Below, in pieces: positions 10,448 through 19,271 of a stretch of 64,000 nt of DNA. Each line of letters opens with the position of its first letter. Within the stretch, counting starts at the first letter, position 1. The notes beneath the pieces are model-generated. The model searched no databases, was not told where the DNA came from, and saw nothing but the letters and a program-made list of their open reading frames with translations. Position numbers and translations under genes: made by a program. Source of the stretch: Ectopseudomonas oleovorans (GTDB lineage Bacteria; Pseudomonadota; Gammaproteobacteria; Pseudomonadales; Pseudomonadaceae); contig NZ_QASO01000005.1 of NCBI RefSeq assembly GCF_003052605.1, positions 51,345 through 115,344 on the forward strand, read 5' to 3'.

Positions 10448-10758
10448 ATCGTTCACCAATCGGAATTATCCGACGCGAAGCAGACGCGCCATCCATACGG
10501 ATACTGCCACCCCGTATTCACTCGATCCGTACGCTGGCACGCATACGCTGCGGTCTTCACCCGATAGACTGCACTGCACCGAAACGAGGGATGGCCTCGC
10601 ATTCATCGGTGATGCCATGGCTGGCTGCAGAATGGATGAAAGATCAGGACGCAATGGCACAAGTAGCACCGCTGGTTTGACTGTTTGCGGGCTAGCCCAA
10701 GGACTTGATGCAACATGTCAGTCGGTAAGCAAATTATCGACCGGAGGCCCTTAAGACG
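10448..10758. other. Intergenic stretch, no gene recognised
   Basis: About 310 bp separate the small protein from the protease gene. Short overlapping frames exist on both strands, but none has a convincing start, ribosome site or family pattern. It probably holds the promoter of the protease gene: AT-richer sequence (GTCGGTAAGCAAATTATCGA) and a GGAGG precede its ATG. Confidence 0.4.
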
Positions 10759-11490
10759 ATGATCGATTCCCTGATGTTGAGCGTGGCACGTATCACCACC
10801 ATTGCGGGTACGCAGGTGCTGACGAATGCCAGCGGCTTCTTCTTCGCCCGCGATGAGCGCTTGTTCCTGGTCACCAGCCGCCACGTGTTGATCGATGAGC
10901 CCACTGGTCATCACCCGGACAGCCTGGAGATAGAGGTCCACACCGATTCGAGCAACATGGCCAGTTCCACAGGCTTTTCCATCCCTCTTTACCGCAACGG
11001 CGGCAGTCTATGGCGCCAAGGCCTGGATAGTGCCGGCGAGATCGATGTGGCCGCCATCGAAATCGAGCGTTCAGCACTGCCCGATGCCATCGCCTACCAC
11101 GCCTTCAGACCGGAACATTTAGTGCAGCCTCAGGAACATATCGAGATCGGCGCCCAGTTGCTGGTGGTTGGTTTTCCGCTCGGCTTCCATGACAGCCTTC
11201 ACCACATGCCAGTGGTACGCCACGCAATTCTCGCGTCCTCTTTCGGCCTTCGCTTTCAGGGTCTCGGTTATTTTCTCACCGACGCTCGCACTCACCGCGG
11301 CACCAGTGGCTCACCGGTGGTGATGCGGACCAGCAATCCCGCGGCCGGGCAGCAATCCCTGCCGTGGCGCCTGCTGGGTATTCACTCGTCCCGGGTCGAC
11401 CTGGGCAGCCGTGACCTGTTGCTGGACGAGGCGTTGGGCCTTAACTGCACCTGGTACGCCGATATTCTGATGACGCTGACCGAGCACTGA
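10759..11490 (+). CDS. Trypsin-like serine protease domain protein
   Basis: This 243-residue protein has a plausible chymotrypsin-fold triad: His in LFLVTSRHVLID (near residue 41), Asp in GEIDVAAIEIE (near 95) and Ser in THRGTSGSPVVM (near 185, the GxSGSP nucleophile motif). There is no clear signal peptide, and the N-terminus MIDSLMLSVARITTIAGTQ begins directly in the fold, as in cytosolic S1C-like proteases. No PDZ domain follows, unlike DegP. A GGAGGCCC ribosome site sits 10 bp before the ATG. It lies among stress proteins, so a quality-control role is plausible but not shown. Confidence 0.75.
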   Translation: MIDSLMLSVARITTIAGTQVLTNASGFFFARDERLFLVTSRHVLIDEPTGHHPDSLEIEVHTDSSNMASSTGFSIPLYRNGGSLWRQGLDSAGEIDVAAIEIERSALPDAIAYHAFRPEHLVQPQEHIEIGAQLLVVGFPLGFHDSLHHMPVVRHAILASSFGLRFQGLGYFLTDARTHRGTSGSPVVMRTSNPAAGQQSLPWRLLGIHSSRVDLGSRDLLLDEALGLNCTWYADILMTLTEH

Positions 11491-11597
11491 CTTCCAACCT
11501 AAGCGCGACAACGCACCGACTGGCCCTTACCAGCCTGTCACAGTCCTCTTCCCGGCACCTCGCACCTTTGCAGTTGCCGGTTTCACCAGAGGTCACC

Positions 11598-11846
11598 ATG
11601 CACAAGCCCACCTATCAACAACCGGCCAAGAATTCGGGTAAAGCCGAAGGCCAAACCCAGAAACCGTCAACCGCCAGCACCGCCCAGCCGTTCTACAAGG
11701 CGGATCGCGATCCGGTCATCAGCAAGGACACCTTCGAGGGGCCCGCCAAGTCGCCTCAACAACCCAAGGAAGCGGCCAACCAAGCCAAGCCGCAGGCCAC
11801 TCAGGACAAGCGCAACGCGCAGAACCGGGAGCCGAAAAAGTCATGA
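11598..11846 (+). CDS. Small Lys/Pro/Gln-rich protein, unknown
   Basis: This 82-residue hydrophilic, probably disordered protein starts MHKPTYQQPAKNSGK and ends AQNREPKKS. Its stop overlaps the next start (ATGA at 11843), so it is translationally coupled to the second CsbD gene. An AGAGG lies just before the ATG at 11598. No family is recognised; the composition (Lys, Gln, Pro, Ala) is typical of intrinsically disordered stress proteins. Confidence 0.6.
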   Translation: MHKPTYQQPAKNSGKAEGQTQKPSTASTAQPFYKADRDPVISKDTFEGPAKSPQQPKEAANQAKPQATQDKRNAQNREPKKS

Positions 11847-12055
11847 GCCTGCCCAGTACGGATGCCCTCAAAGGCAAATGGCAGCAACAGGTCGGCGCCG
11901 CCAAGATCGCTTGGGGCAAACTGACCGAGGACGAGTTGCTGAAAACCGAAGGCCAGGAGCAGAAACTGGCTGGTCTGATCAAAGAGCGTTACGCCCTCAC
12001 GCGTGACGAGGCCGACAAACAGGTCAAGAGCTTCCTGCAGAAATGCAAAAGCTGA
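11843..12055 (+). CDS. CsbD-family stress protein (copy 2)
   Basis: This 70-residue protein has the CsbD signature LKGKWQQQVGAAKIAWGKLT followed by EGQEQKLAGLIKERYALTRD. It overlaps the preceding small gene by 4 bp. It is clearly related to the copy at 9985, sharing the KGKWxQxxGxAxIxWxxLT block, but is diverged, so the duplication is old or the genes arrived separately. Confidence 0.88.
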   Translation: MSLPSTDALKGKWQQQVGAAKIAWGKLTEDELLKTEGQEQKLAGLIKERYALTRDEADKQVKSFLQKCKS

Positions 12056-12290
12056 TCTGACCGCGCACTCCATCGCTCCGCCCTCTGCGGAGCGTTTGGC
12101 TTCCTGGCGTTCAGCGCCAAGCTCCCCTCTCCTGCCCGCCGCAACAGCTTGCAGCGCTATCGCCAGCTTACGTGCGCAGCCGTACAGATCGGCAGCCCTG
12201 TCTACGCCATGCTGATGTCATGTAGAGCACGGACCCACCACCGCGCTCCTGCTACACCCACCCCATCATCAATACCGCAAGGAGCCTGCC

Positions 12291-12449
12291 ATGAGCCTGG
12301 GCACCATTCTGCTGATCGTGCTGATCCTGCTACTGGTCGGCGCCATTCCCACCTGGCCCCACAGCCGCAGTTGGGGCTACATGCCCAGTGGCGCCCTGGG
12401 CCTGATCGTCATCATCCTCGTCATTCTGGTGCTGCTCGGCCGGATATGA
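12291..12449 (+). CDS. DUF3309-type small membrane protein
   Basis: This 52-residue protein begins MSLGTILLIVLILLLVGAIP, continues TWPHSRSWGYMPSGALGLI and ends in a second hydrophobic helix IVIILVILVLLGRI. Two transmembrane segments around a WPHSRSWGYxPSG loop are the hallmark of the DUF3309 family, common in proteobacterial stress clusters with unknown function. AAGGAG lies 6-7 bp before the ATG. Confidence 0.85.
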   Translation: MSLGTILLIVLILLLVGAIPTWPHSRSWGYMPSGALGLIVIILVILVLLGRI

Positions 12450-12622
12450 ACCTGGGTCTGCCCTCGGTTCGCCAACGCACCGACTGCCGGCCCACGGGCT
12501 GCCAAGCTGCATCATCCGGTATCGGCCATAGCCGATACCGGTGCAACGCCCTCCCACCTACCATCGGCCAGGCGCCAGCTGCACGCGCATCGCCGCCGGT
12601 TCTCTCGTAAAGGACTCTTATC

Positions 12623-13456
12623 ATGCACACGCAACCGCGCCCCCTTCTGCTGGCTTCATCGCTCGCTCTGGCCATCGCCACAGCGAGCGGTGGTGCGCTA
12701 GCGGAAAACATGTCCCAGGACATCACTGAGGCACGCCAGGAAAGCCAGATCTCGACAGCCTACTCCATCAGCCCCTATCTGCGCGCCAGCGACCTCAAGG
12801 TTTCGGTAGACAACGGCAAGGCGACCCTGAGCGGCCGAGTGACCGAAGAAGCCAACAAGGAACTGGCCAATGAGATCGCGCTCGGCGTCAGCGGCATCGA
12901 TTCGGTGACCAACAACATCGTCGTCGATGCGAAGTTCACCCCGAGCAAATCCAGCGGCGAACGCAGCTTCGGCGACACCATAGACGATGCCAGCACCACG
13001 GCGGCGATCAAGTCCAAGTTGCTTTGGAGCCGATATGCTGAAGGTATGGATACCAAGGTGGTCACCCGCGACGGCAAGGTCACCCTCAGCGGCACCGTGG
13101 GCAGTAGCGAAGCCCGCGAGCACGCGGTTAGTCTGGCGATGAGCACCAATGGCGTGACTGCCGTCGACAATCAGCTCAGAGTCAAGGCGGACAAACCGGG
13201 CATGATCGACAGCGGCAAGCAGGCCGCCAGCGAAGCCGGCGACGACATCGCCGACAGCTGGATCACCACCAAGGTGAAATCCACTCTGCTCTATTCGCGC
13301 AATGTGGGCAGTACGGGGATCGATGTCAGCACCGAGAACGGTATTGTCACTCTCAGCGGCAAGGTTCACGATGGTGCCGAACGAGCCCTGGCGGTGAAAC
13401 TTACGGAAAATGTACGCGGGGTGAGAAGCGTGCAATCGAAGGCGCTGACCTTCTAA
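12623..13456 (+). CDS. Periplasmic protein with three BON domains
   Basis: This 277-residue protein has a signal peptide (MHTQPRPLLLASSLALAIAT, cleavage after GGALA). Three BON repeats follow at about residues 40-103, 121-189 and 211-277, each with the VxxxxGxVTLSGxV pattern (ATLSGRV, VTLSGTV, VTLSGKV). BON domains bind phospholipid or membrane surfaces; OsmY-like members are envelope-stress proteins. It fits the osmotic/envelope theme of the cargo with the glucan synthase. Confidence 0.88.
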   Translation: MHTQPRPLLLASSLALAIATASGGALAENMSQDITEARQESQISTAYSISPYLRASDLKVSVDNGKATLSGRVTEEANKELANEIALGVSGIDSVTNNIVVDAKFTPSKSSGERSFGDTIDDASTTAAIKSKLLWSRYAEGMDTKVVTRDGKVTLSGTVGSSEAREHAVSLAMSTNGVTAVDNQLRVKADKPGMIDSGKQAASEAGDDIADSWITTKVKSTLLYSRNVGSTGIDVSTENGIVTLSGKVHDGAERALAVKLTENVRGVRSVQSKALTF

Positions 13457-13474
13457 GACGAGGAGGATATGCCA

Positions 13475-13496
13475 GGTCAGCCCTAGCAGGCTGACC
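13475..13496. terminator. Hairpin after the BON gene
   Basis: GGTCAGCC and GGCTGACC form a perfect 8-bp stem around a 6-nt loop, 18 bp after the BON stop. No T-tract follows, so it may be a weak or Rho-linked terminator or an mRNA-stabilising hairpin. Confidence 0.5.
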
Positions 13497-13654
13497 GGCC
13501 ATCGCCACTGCAAATTACGCCGCGCTAGCTGCCATGTATCAGGCAGACCGAGCGGGCTGATGCCGGACATGGCGCGCAACGCGGCGGCTGTACTGCTGGC
13601 ACGAGGCAGTCGCCAGCAGGCGCTGAATGCGACCGTCACCGCCCTCTCAGCCCA

Positions 13655-14197
13655 CTAGCTTAACCAGCCGTCACGCCCACTCTGGAGCATATCCACATCC
13701 TTGCAAGTACCACTGGAAGCCGTCAGCACTTCACGGACCATACTGGTTTGCTCGGCACTGCGGGTATTGGCCAACAGCACGCTACCGCCGGCGGCTATCT
13801 CCTCTGGAGTCAGGCTCGGACGCCACGGGACAACTGCAGCGAGGCCGGCCAGGGCACCTAGCAAGGCCCCAAGAAAAGCACCCCAGCCCATCAGCATGAT
13901 CGGCGCAAGCGATGGGCTGGCAGTCAGCAGGCCCATGTCCGAGATGACCAGAGCAGCTTGGGCCAGTGCGCCCAGTACCCCGCCGACCACAGCACCGATG
14001 GCGCCATAGGTCAGCATCGCATTGCGCACCGAGCGGCTTTTGAGCCGAGCCGCCAGGCCCAGCGGCGTGTGCTCACTAGCATCCAGTATCTGCAACTGCT
14101 CACGTGATAAGCCGCGCTTGAGCAGCTTAGACAGGACGCGATCGGCCGCTGCACGCTGGGCAAAACTGGCGGATACATTATGACGATAGGTGTCCAT
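13655..14197 (-). CDS. Glycine-zipper membrane protein, general-stress/DUF1269-like
   Basis: This 180-residue protein begins MDTYRHNVSASFAQRAAADR. An N-terminal region of about 60 residues (VLSKLLKRGLSREQLQILDA) resembles the GsiB/17M-type sensor fold that pairs with small stress proteins. Two hydrophobic glycine-rich segments follow (TYGAIGAVVGGVLGALAQAA and GWGAFLGALLGALAGLAAVV). The start at 14197 was chosen over the upstream ATG, which would add ten residues without family pattern. Family membership is tentative. Confidence 0.6.
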   Translation of the reverse strand: MDTYRHNVSASFAQRAAADRVLSKLLKRGLSREQLQILDASEHTPLGLAARLKSRSVRNAMLTYGAIGAVVGGVLGALAQAALVISDMGLLTASPSLAPIMLMGWGAFLGALLGALAGLAAVVPWRPSLTPEEIAAGGSVLLANTRSAEQTSMVREVLTASSGTCKDVDMLQSGRDGWLS

Positions 14198-14419
14198 CGC
14201 TCTACTCCCGATTGGCTCCACGCACAAAGCGCGTACGACTTCAGGCTATTGCCACGGTGGCGTGGCGTCTGTGCGTTCGCGTACCTCCACAGATCAGTGC
14301 CGCCGCCCCTGGGTGTGCTAACGCACGGTCGCCACGCTGCGCATGGCGCAACCTGAGCGGAAGCTGTGCCCAGCCTGTCCAGATTCCCATCATCTGCCGA
14401 TAAAATTGCGAGGCCGACC

Positions 14420-15121
14420 ATGACCAGACCACACCTGCTGCTGCTTCCGGGATTACTCTGCGATGCACGCCTTTGGCAATATCAGGCCGCAGCTCTCGCC
14501 GTCACCGCGCACGTTTCGGTCGCCGACATCAGCGATGAAGACTCCATTGCCGCCATGGCCAGCGCGGTGCTCGCCCTGGCACCGGCCGATGAGTTCGCCC
14601 TGGCCGGTTTTTCCCTGGGCGGCTATGTCGCCCTGGAAATTCTCCGCCAGGCACCGCAGCGCGTGCTAGCCCTGGCCTTGCTGGATACCAGCGCCAGGCC
14701 TGACACGGACGGAAATAGCGAAGCCAGAATGCAGTCGATACGCCTGGCGGCAATGGACTTTCCTGCCGTCATCGAAGGGCTGCTACCAAAACTGGTGCAC
14801 CCGGCACATCTGGATGATCCGGGCTTGCTGGAGGTGATCCGTGCCATGGCCAACAGTCAAGGTGCGCAAGTCTGTATCAACCAGCAGCGGGCCATGATCG
14901 GCCGTATAGATAGCCGTCCGGACCTTTACCGGATCGCCTGTCCAACCCTGGTGCTGTGCGGCAGCGACGATGCCATTACACCACCGGAAGTCCACCGGGA
15001 AATGGCCGACGCCATCACCGCCGCGCATCTGGCCATTATCGAGACCTGTGGCCACCTGGCTCCGCTGGAGCAGCCGGACGCCGTCTCAAAGGAACTAAAA
15101 CACTGGCTGGCTAGGCTGTAG
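14420..15121 (+). CDS. Alpha/beta-fold hydrolase
   Basis: This 233-residue protein has a canonical alpha/beta hydrolase layout: the oxyanion segment LLLLPGLLCDARLW at residues 5-18, the nucleophile elbow GFSLGG (Ser near 74), Asp in LVLCGSDDAITPP (near 189) and His in ETCGHLAPLEQP (near 214). It is close in length to small esterases of the RsbQ/BioH-like group. The substrate cannot be inferred. The ATG at 14420 gives the natural N-terminus; the longer frame from 14366 lacks family similarity. Confidence 0.85.
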   Translation: MTRPHLLLLPGLLCDARLWQYQAAALAVTAHVSVADISDEDSIAAMASAVLALAPADEFALAGFSLGGYVALEILRQAPQRVLALALLDTSARPDTDGNSEARMQSIRLAAMDFPAVIEGLLPKLVHPAHLDDPGLLEVIRAMANSQGAQVCINQQRAMIGRIDSRPDLYRIACPTLVLCGSDDAITPPEVHREMADAITAAHLAIIETCGHLAPLEQPDAVSKELKHWLARL

Positions 15122-15157
15122 CCGCAAACGGCGCCAGAGATCAGGCGTCCAGCGGGC

Positions 15158-15300
15158 TCAAATCAGGCGCTGCCAGACCTCCGTATCGGCCAGATCGTCG
15201 AGTGTGGCGTGGCGCGCCTGGCCGTACAGCGGATTGAGCTCATAGCTCCAGGCCGACTCGAGACTGGCGGCATAGCGCATGCCACTGGGTTTGTGCAGGT
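15158..15300 (-). pseudogene. C-terminal gene remnant, unknown family
   Basis: The reverse strand reads about 46 residues, including LHKPSGMRYAASLESAWSYE and LNPLYGQARHATLDDLADTE, ending VWQRLI and a stop. A stop codon breaks the frame just upstream, so only the tail of a former gene remains. I do not recognise the family. From here to 15685 I see no other supportable gene. Confidence 0.3.
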
Positions 15301-15685
15301 AGAGCGCGAGTGGCTAGCACTGCGCATTGATATGCCTGACGGGGGATTCGATCATTCCATGCATGACGAAACCTGCTGCGGCGCTGGCCGCTCTGTTTCT
15401 GGTCAGCTTCATGCTGTGCCCAGTGCAAAGCCGTTGTATGTACGCCAGCGTACTTCCCAGACACGTTACTTCAGGAACTTTGGCCGAGTGCTTGAAACTG
15501 AGGTGACGAGCAACCTGCTCCGCCGTCGCAGGCACATCTGTGCGCCAGTGAACGCCGTTCCCCAGCAGGTCGACGCAACGCCCCTCTATGCGCGGCAACG
15601 TACCGACGCCGATCCGTACAACAGGCAATCTGCTGCATCAGGGTCAGGCACTCCCGTCGGCCCCGCTCCCCAGCAGAGGTGCACG

Positions 15686-15895
15686 ATGCACGACCCCACG
15701 CAACCCGACCCCACCTATCAACCACCAAAGGTGACCGAGCGCCGCCGCCCGCCGGAGCCGGGCTCGTTCTCTGAGCCCGGTTTTCAACCCAAGCGCCGGG
15801 GCGATACGGACAAGAGCATGCCCCCGCAGCAGTCGCCGGGGTCATTGGCCGGGGCACCTGACGGGCGCCATACGTTGGACGCCAAACACCGCTGA
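15686..15895 (+). CDS. Small Pro/Arg-rich protein, unknown
   Basis: This 69-residue hydrophilic protein begins MHDPTQPDPTYQPPKVTERR and contains RRPPEPGSFSEPGF. It is proline-rich and probably disordered. The MH[D/K]PTYQ-type start recalls the protein at 11598. An AGAGGTGC ribosome-like site lies just before the ATG. No known family. Confidence 0.45.
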   Translation: MHDPTQPDPTYQPPKVTERRRPPEPGSFSEPGFQPKRRGDTDKSMPPQQSPGSLAGAPDGRHTLDAKHR

Positions 15896-15958
15896 GGCGC
15901 CGTCGATTTATCACTGTGCAGGCGGATGCTCAGGCTCCGCCGGCCCGAGGACAACTAG

Positions 15959-16354
15959 ATGAACAAGACCAGGAAAACCACCCGCATCGGAGCGCTACTG
16001 GGCCTTGCAGGAACCACCCTGCTGCTCGCGGCCTGCGCATCGCAACCTGTGCCGCCTATCCAGGAACTGCAAGCCGCGCAATTTGCTATCCAGAGTGCCG
16101 AACAGGGCCGTGCCGGCGAACATGCAGCCTTCGAACTAGGCATGGCCCGGGAGAAACTGGCAGCCGCAGAAGTGGCGGTGCAGAACGAGGACATGCCGCT
16201 CGCCACACGCATGGCCGAACAATCGCGGGCTGAAGCCGAGCTGGCCATGGCCCGTTCGCAAATGACCAAGGCGCTCATCGTCAATCAGGAAATGCGTGAC
16301 GGCACCGAAAGCCTGAAGCAGGAAATGCAACGCAACACGGGAGTGAGGCCATGA
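15959..16354 (+). CDS. DUF4398-type lipoprotein
   Basis: This 131-residue protein has a lipoprotein signal (MNKTRKTTRIGALLGLAGTT, lipobox LLAAC, Cys near 27) followed by a helical DUF4398-type repeat region (ELQAAQFAIQSAEQGRAGEH and EKLAAAEVAVQNED). Its stop overlaps the start of the OmpA lipoprotein gene (ATGA at 16351). DUF4398-OmpA pairs are common in pseudomonads, and the pair probably forms an outer-membrane/peptidoglycan-linked complex. Role beyond that is not known. Confidence 0.82.
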   Translation: MNKTRKTTRIGALLGLAGTTLLLAACASQPVPPIQELQAAQFAIQSAEQGRAGEHAAFELGMAREKLAAAEVAVQNEDMPLATRMAEQSRAEAELAMARSQMTKALIVNQEMRDGTESLKQEMQRNTGVRP

Positions 16355-17142
16355 ACGTGCACTACACGCAAGTCTATCTATTGGTTGCCACCTTCTCCCT
16401 CGTTGGCTGTGCAGCTACACCAGTGACACCGCCGGGCGCAGCCGATGCACGCAACCGGTTGACCCAGCTGCAAAACGACCCGCAGTTGGCCAGCCGTGTA
16501 CCGGTCTCACTGGAGGCTGCAGAAATCGCCGTACTGGCTGCCGAACAGCCACGAACCGATGAAGTCCTGGGCCAACACCTTGTGGTGATGGCTGATCGCA
16601 AGGTGGAGATCGCCCGTGCTCGCGCCCTGGAGCGCTTCTATGAGGACCAACGTCGGCAACTGGGCGAGCAACGCGAAAGCGCCCGCCTCGACTCACGCAC
16701 CCGCGAAGCCGATCAAGCGCAGCGACGCAATGTCGATCTGCAACGACAGATCGACGGCCTCAACGCCGAAGAAACCGAACGCGGCCTGTTGGTAACCCTG
16801 GGGGACCTGTTATTCGCCAGCGGCCGAGCGGAGCTCAATGGCAACGCCAACCATAACCTGACCATGCTCACCGACTTCCTCAATCGTCACCCGGAACGCA
16901 CGGTGACAATTGAAGGCCACACCGACAACGTCGGCAGCGAGAGCGCCAACTTCGATCTGTCTCAACGTCGTGCCGACAGCGTGAAATCTCACCTGCAAAG
17001 CCAGGGTATCGCCGCCAGCCGCCTGCTCGCCTCAGGCAAGGGCGAAGGCTCGCCGGTGGCCGGCAACGACTCGGCCGCGGGGCGGCAACTGAACCGTCGG
17101 GTCGAGATCATCATCAGCAACAATCTCACCTCGGCGCGCTGA
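16351..17142 (+). CDS. OmpA-family lipoprotein (peptidoglycan-binding)
   Basis: This 263-residue protein has a lipobox (LVGCA, Cys near 20), a DUF4398-like helical coiled region (about 30-135) and a C-terminal OmpA domain (about 145-255). The OmpA domain has LLVTLGDLLFASGRAELN, TIEGHTDNVGSE, NFDLSQRRADSVK and NRRVEIII; the Asp and Arg of the latter two motifs normally bind the diaminopimelate of peptidoglycan. It is translationally coupled to the preceding DUF4398 lipoprotein. Confidence 0.88.
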   Translation: MNVHYTQVYLLVATFSLVGCAATPVTPPGAADARNRLTQLQNDPQLASRVPVSLEAAEIAVLAAEQPRTDEVLGQHLVVMADRKVEIARARALERFYEDQRRQLGEQRESARLDSRTREADQAQRRNVDLQRQIDGLNAEETERGLLVTLGDLLFASGRAELNGNANHNLTMLTDFLNRHPERTVTIEGHTDNVGSESANFDLSQRRADSVKSHLQSQGIAASRLLASGKGEGSPVAGNDSAAGRQLNRRVEIIISNNLTSAR

Positions 17143-17187
17143 AGCGGCCGGCAGCGAGGCTCCCGGCAATCAGTAAGGGGAAACGCC

Positions 17188-18414
17188 ATGACCTATCGAA
17201 TTCTCCTGGTCACGGCAGATGCCGCAGCCGGCTGCGAGCTCCAGGCCGTACTGAACCTGGCCGGCGACGGCTGTTTCGTCGTCGAATGTCTGGATCGGCT
17301 GGACGATGCGGTCACGCGCGCGCAGGCAGGCGGCCTGGATATCGCCTTGTTCGAGCAGAGCCTTTACCCCGGTAACGCTCTGACCAACTTCGAGCTGTTA
17401 TCACGCATCGCCGCGGCCGTACCGCTGATGCTCTATCGAGCCCTCGGTGATGGCCGCGATTCTCGGACCACGCAGGCGTTCTGCGCGCTGATCCCGGCAG
17501 ACCGGCTTGCTCATGAGCACGCACACGCCCAGGTCATTCTCGATTCTATCGGCGCTGCGGTGATTACAACCGACCTGCTAGGCCGGGTCGATTACCTCAA
17601 CCGCGCAGCCCAGCGCATCAGCGGCTGGACGCTGGAACAAGCGCGCGGGCACTCCATCGCAGAAGTGATGCCGTCGCCCGATGGCGAGGCCAGCCGCTGC
17701 GCTGCCACGGCACCGCAAAACCTGAGAGAGCATTTTCCAACGCCCCCTGACAAGGGCACTCGTGCACCGCGAGCGTTCGAGGACTCCTCGTCACCGATCC
17801 ACAATGGCGATGGGCAAATCAGAGGAGCGGTGGTCGTCTTTCACGACGTCAGTGCGGCGCAGGCGATGGCGGACAAGATGACGCACCTGGCCCAGCACGA
17901 CATCCTTACCCACCTGCCCAATCGTCTGTTGCTTGACGACCGTATTGCCCAGGCAATCCACCTGGCGAAGCGGCATGCCAGTTCACTGGCACTGATGTTT
18001 CTTGACCTAGACGACTTCAAGCAGATCAACGATTCGCTCGGCCATGCTGTCGGCGATCATTTGCTGCAATCCGTCGCCCGACGACTGCTTGCCTGCGTGC
18101 GCAGCTCGGACACCGTCAGCCGGACCGGCGGCGATGAATTCATCGTATTGCTGAGCGAAATCCAGGGCGAACGGGATGCAGCCATCAGCGCACGGAAAAT
18201 TCTCGACGCCCTGGCGACGCAGCACTGTATCGGGCAGGTCGAGGTACAGATCACCTGCAGCATCGGTATCAGCCTGTTCCCGGCCGACGGCGGCAGTTCC
18301 GAGGCATTGCTGCGCCATGCCGACAGCGCCATGTATCAGGCCAAGCAGGCCGGCCACAACCGCTATCGGTTCTTCCACGACAGCATTGAGGTGCGCGCGG
18401 ATGGCAGCCGGTAA
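17188..18414 (+). CDS. PAS-GGDEF diguanylate cyclase
   Basis: This 408-residue soluble protein has a degenerate receiver-like N-terminus (MTYRILLVTADAAAGCELQA, residues 1-110). A PAS domain (about 115-230: VILDSIGAAVITTDLLGRVD, SGWTLEQARGHSIAEVMP) and a GGDEF domain (about 245-400) follow. The active-site signature RTGGDEFIVLL is intact and the LDLDDFKQINDSLGHAVGD metal/substrate block is present. No EAL domain follows. It should make cyclic-di-GMP from GTP, linking a sensed signal to surface behaviour. AAGGGGAAA precedes the ATG. Confidence 0.88.
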   Translation: MTYRILLVTADAAAGCELQAVLNLAGDGCFVVECLDRLDDAVTRAQAGGLDIALFEQSLYPGNALTNFELLSRIAAAVPLMLYRALGDGRDSRTTQAFCALIPADRLAHEHAHAQVILDSIGAAVITTDLLGRVDYLNRAAQRISGWTLEQARGHSIAEVMPSPDGEASRCAATAPQNLREHFPTPPDKGTRAPRAFEDSSSPIHNGDGQIRGAVVVFHDVSAAQAMADKMTHLAQHDILTHLPNRLLLDDRIAQAIHLAKRHASSLALMFLDLDDFKQINDSLGHAVGDHLLQSVARRLLACVRSSDTVSRTGGDEFIVLLSEIQGERDAAISARKILDALATQHCIGQVEVQITCSIGISLFPADGGSSEALLRHADSAMYQAKQAGHNRYRFFHDSIEVRADGSR

Positions 18415-18435
18415 GCCGCGCAGACAGTACCTGAC

Positions 18436-19152
18436 TCAGGCCAAATGGCGCAGCGGCAGGCTGAACTGCCGGCTGTAGTCGTCGAGCATCTCGGCATAGC
18501 ACTCGCAGGCCGCCGCCTCCAGTCGCGGTCGATCAAGAATGCTGATTTCGCCGCGGCTGTAGTGGATCAACCCACGCAACTGCAGCGCGCCAGCGGCAAT
18601 GGTCACCCCACTGCGGCGCACCCCGAGCATGTTTGCCAGGTATTGATGGGTCAGGTGGAAATGGTCGGCATGGGCGCGGTCGTGTGTCATTAGAAGCCAG
18701 CGTGCCAGACGCGGCTCCAGGGCATGGAAGTGACCGCAGGCGGCGTTCTGCGAGAGCTGTACCAGCAACACATAGAGATAGCGCTTGAGTCGACGCTGCA
18801 GTCGCGGACTGGCCAGCAGTTCCTCGCGCATTGCTTCAATCGTGATACGCAACGCGCTGCCTGCGCCCTGCACCACAGCCCGGCTGGGCGCCGTCTCTAC
18901 CCCCAAGACAAGCGTGACACCGAGCATGCCTTCGTGGCCGATCAACCCCAATTCCAGTGGATGATGGCCGCTCAGGATGTTCACCTGCGAGATAAAGGCG
19001 GTGAGCGGAAAATACAGATAGTGCATCGGCTGGTTGGCATCACACAGGAGGCTGCCGAATTGCAGCTGAACCACCTCGCAGTGCTGTAGGACGGCAGTAC
19101 GCTCTTTGACCGGCAAGCCGGCGAGGAGCAGGTTCTGGATGACCCCTGACAT
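18436..19152 (-). CDS. Crp/Fnr-family transcriptional regulator (copy 2)
   Basis: This 238-residue protein has the cyclic-nucleotide-binding-like barrel (about 20-130: YLYFPLTAFISQVNIL, LGLIGHEGMLGVTLVLG) and a winged helix with LANMLGVRRSGVTIAAGALQ, the intact recognition helix, then RGLIHYSRGEISILDRPRLE. It lacks FNR iron-sulphur cysteines at the N-terminus. It shares the overall pattern with copies at 343 and 19272 but is the most diverged. The start at 19152 was chosen for the MSGVIQNLLLAGLP family N-terminus. Confidence 0.85.
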   Translation of the reverse strand: MSGVIQNLLLAGLPVKERTAVLQHCEVVQLQFGSLLCDANQPMHYLYFPLTAFISQVNILSGHHPLELGLIGHEGMLGVTLVLGVETAPSRAVVQGAGSALRITIEAMREELLASPRLQRRLKRYLYVLLVQLSQNAACGHFHALEPRLARWLLMTHDRAHADHFHLTHQYLANMLGVRRSGVTIAAGALQLRGLIHYSRGEISILDRPRLEAAACECYAEMLDDYSRQFSLPLRHLA

Positions 19153-19271
19153 GGGCGAATCCCTGCGGCACGGGCGAATAGGAGGGGTGCGGAGCAGGTG
19201 CCTGACCATCCCGCTTCGCCAGTCTGGGGCAAGCCGGTGGCGGCGCTCTGTTCGCTACGGCACGCAACGCC

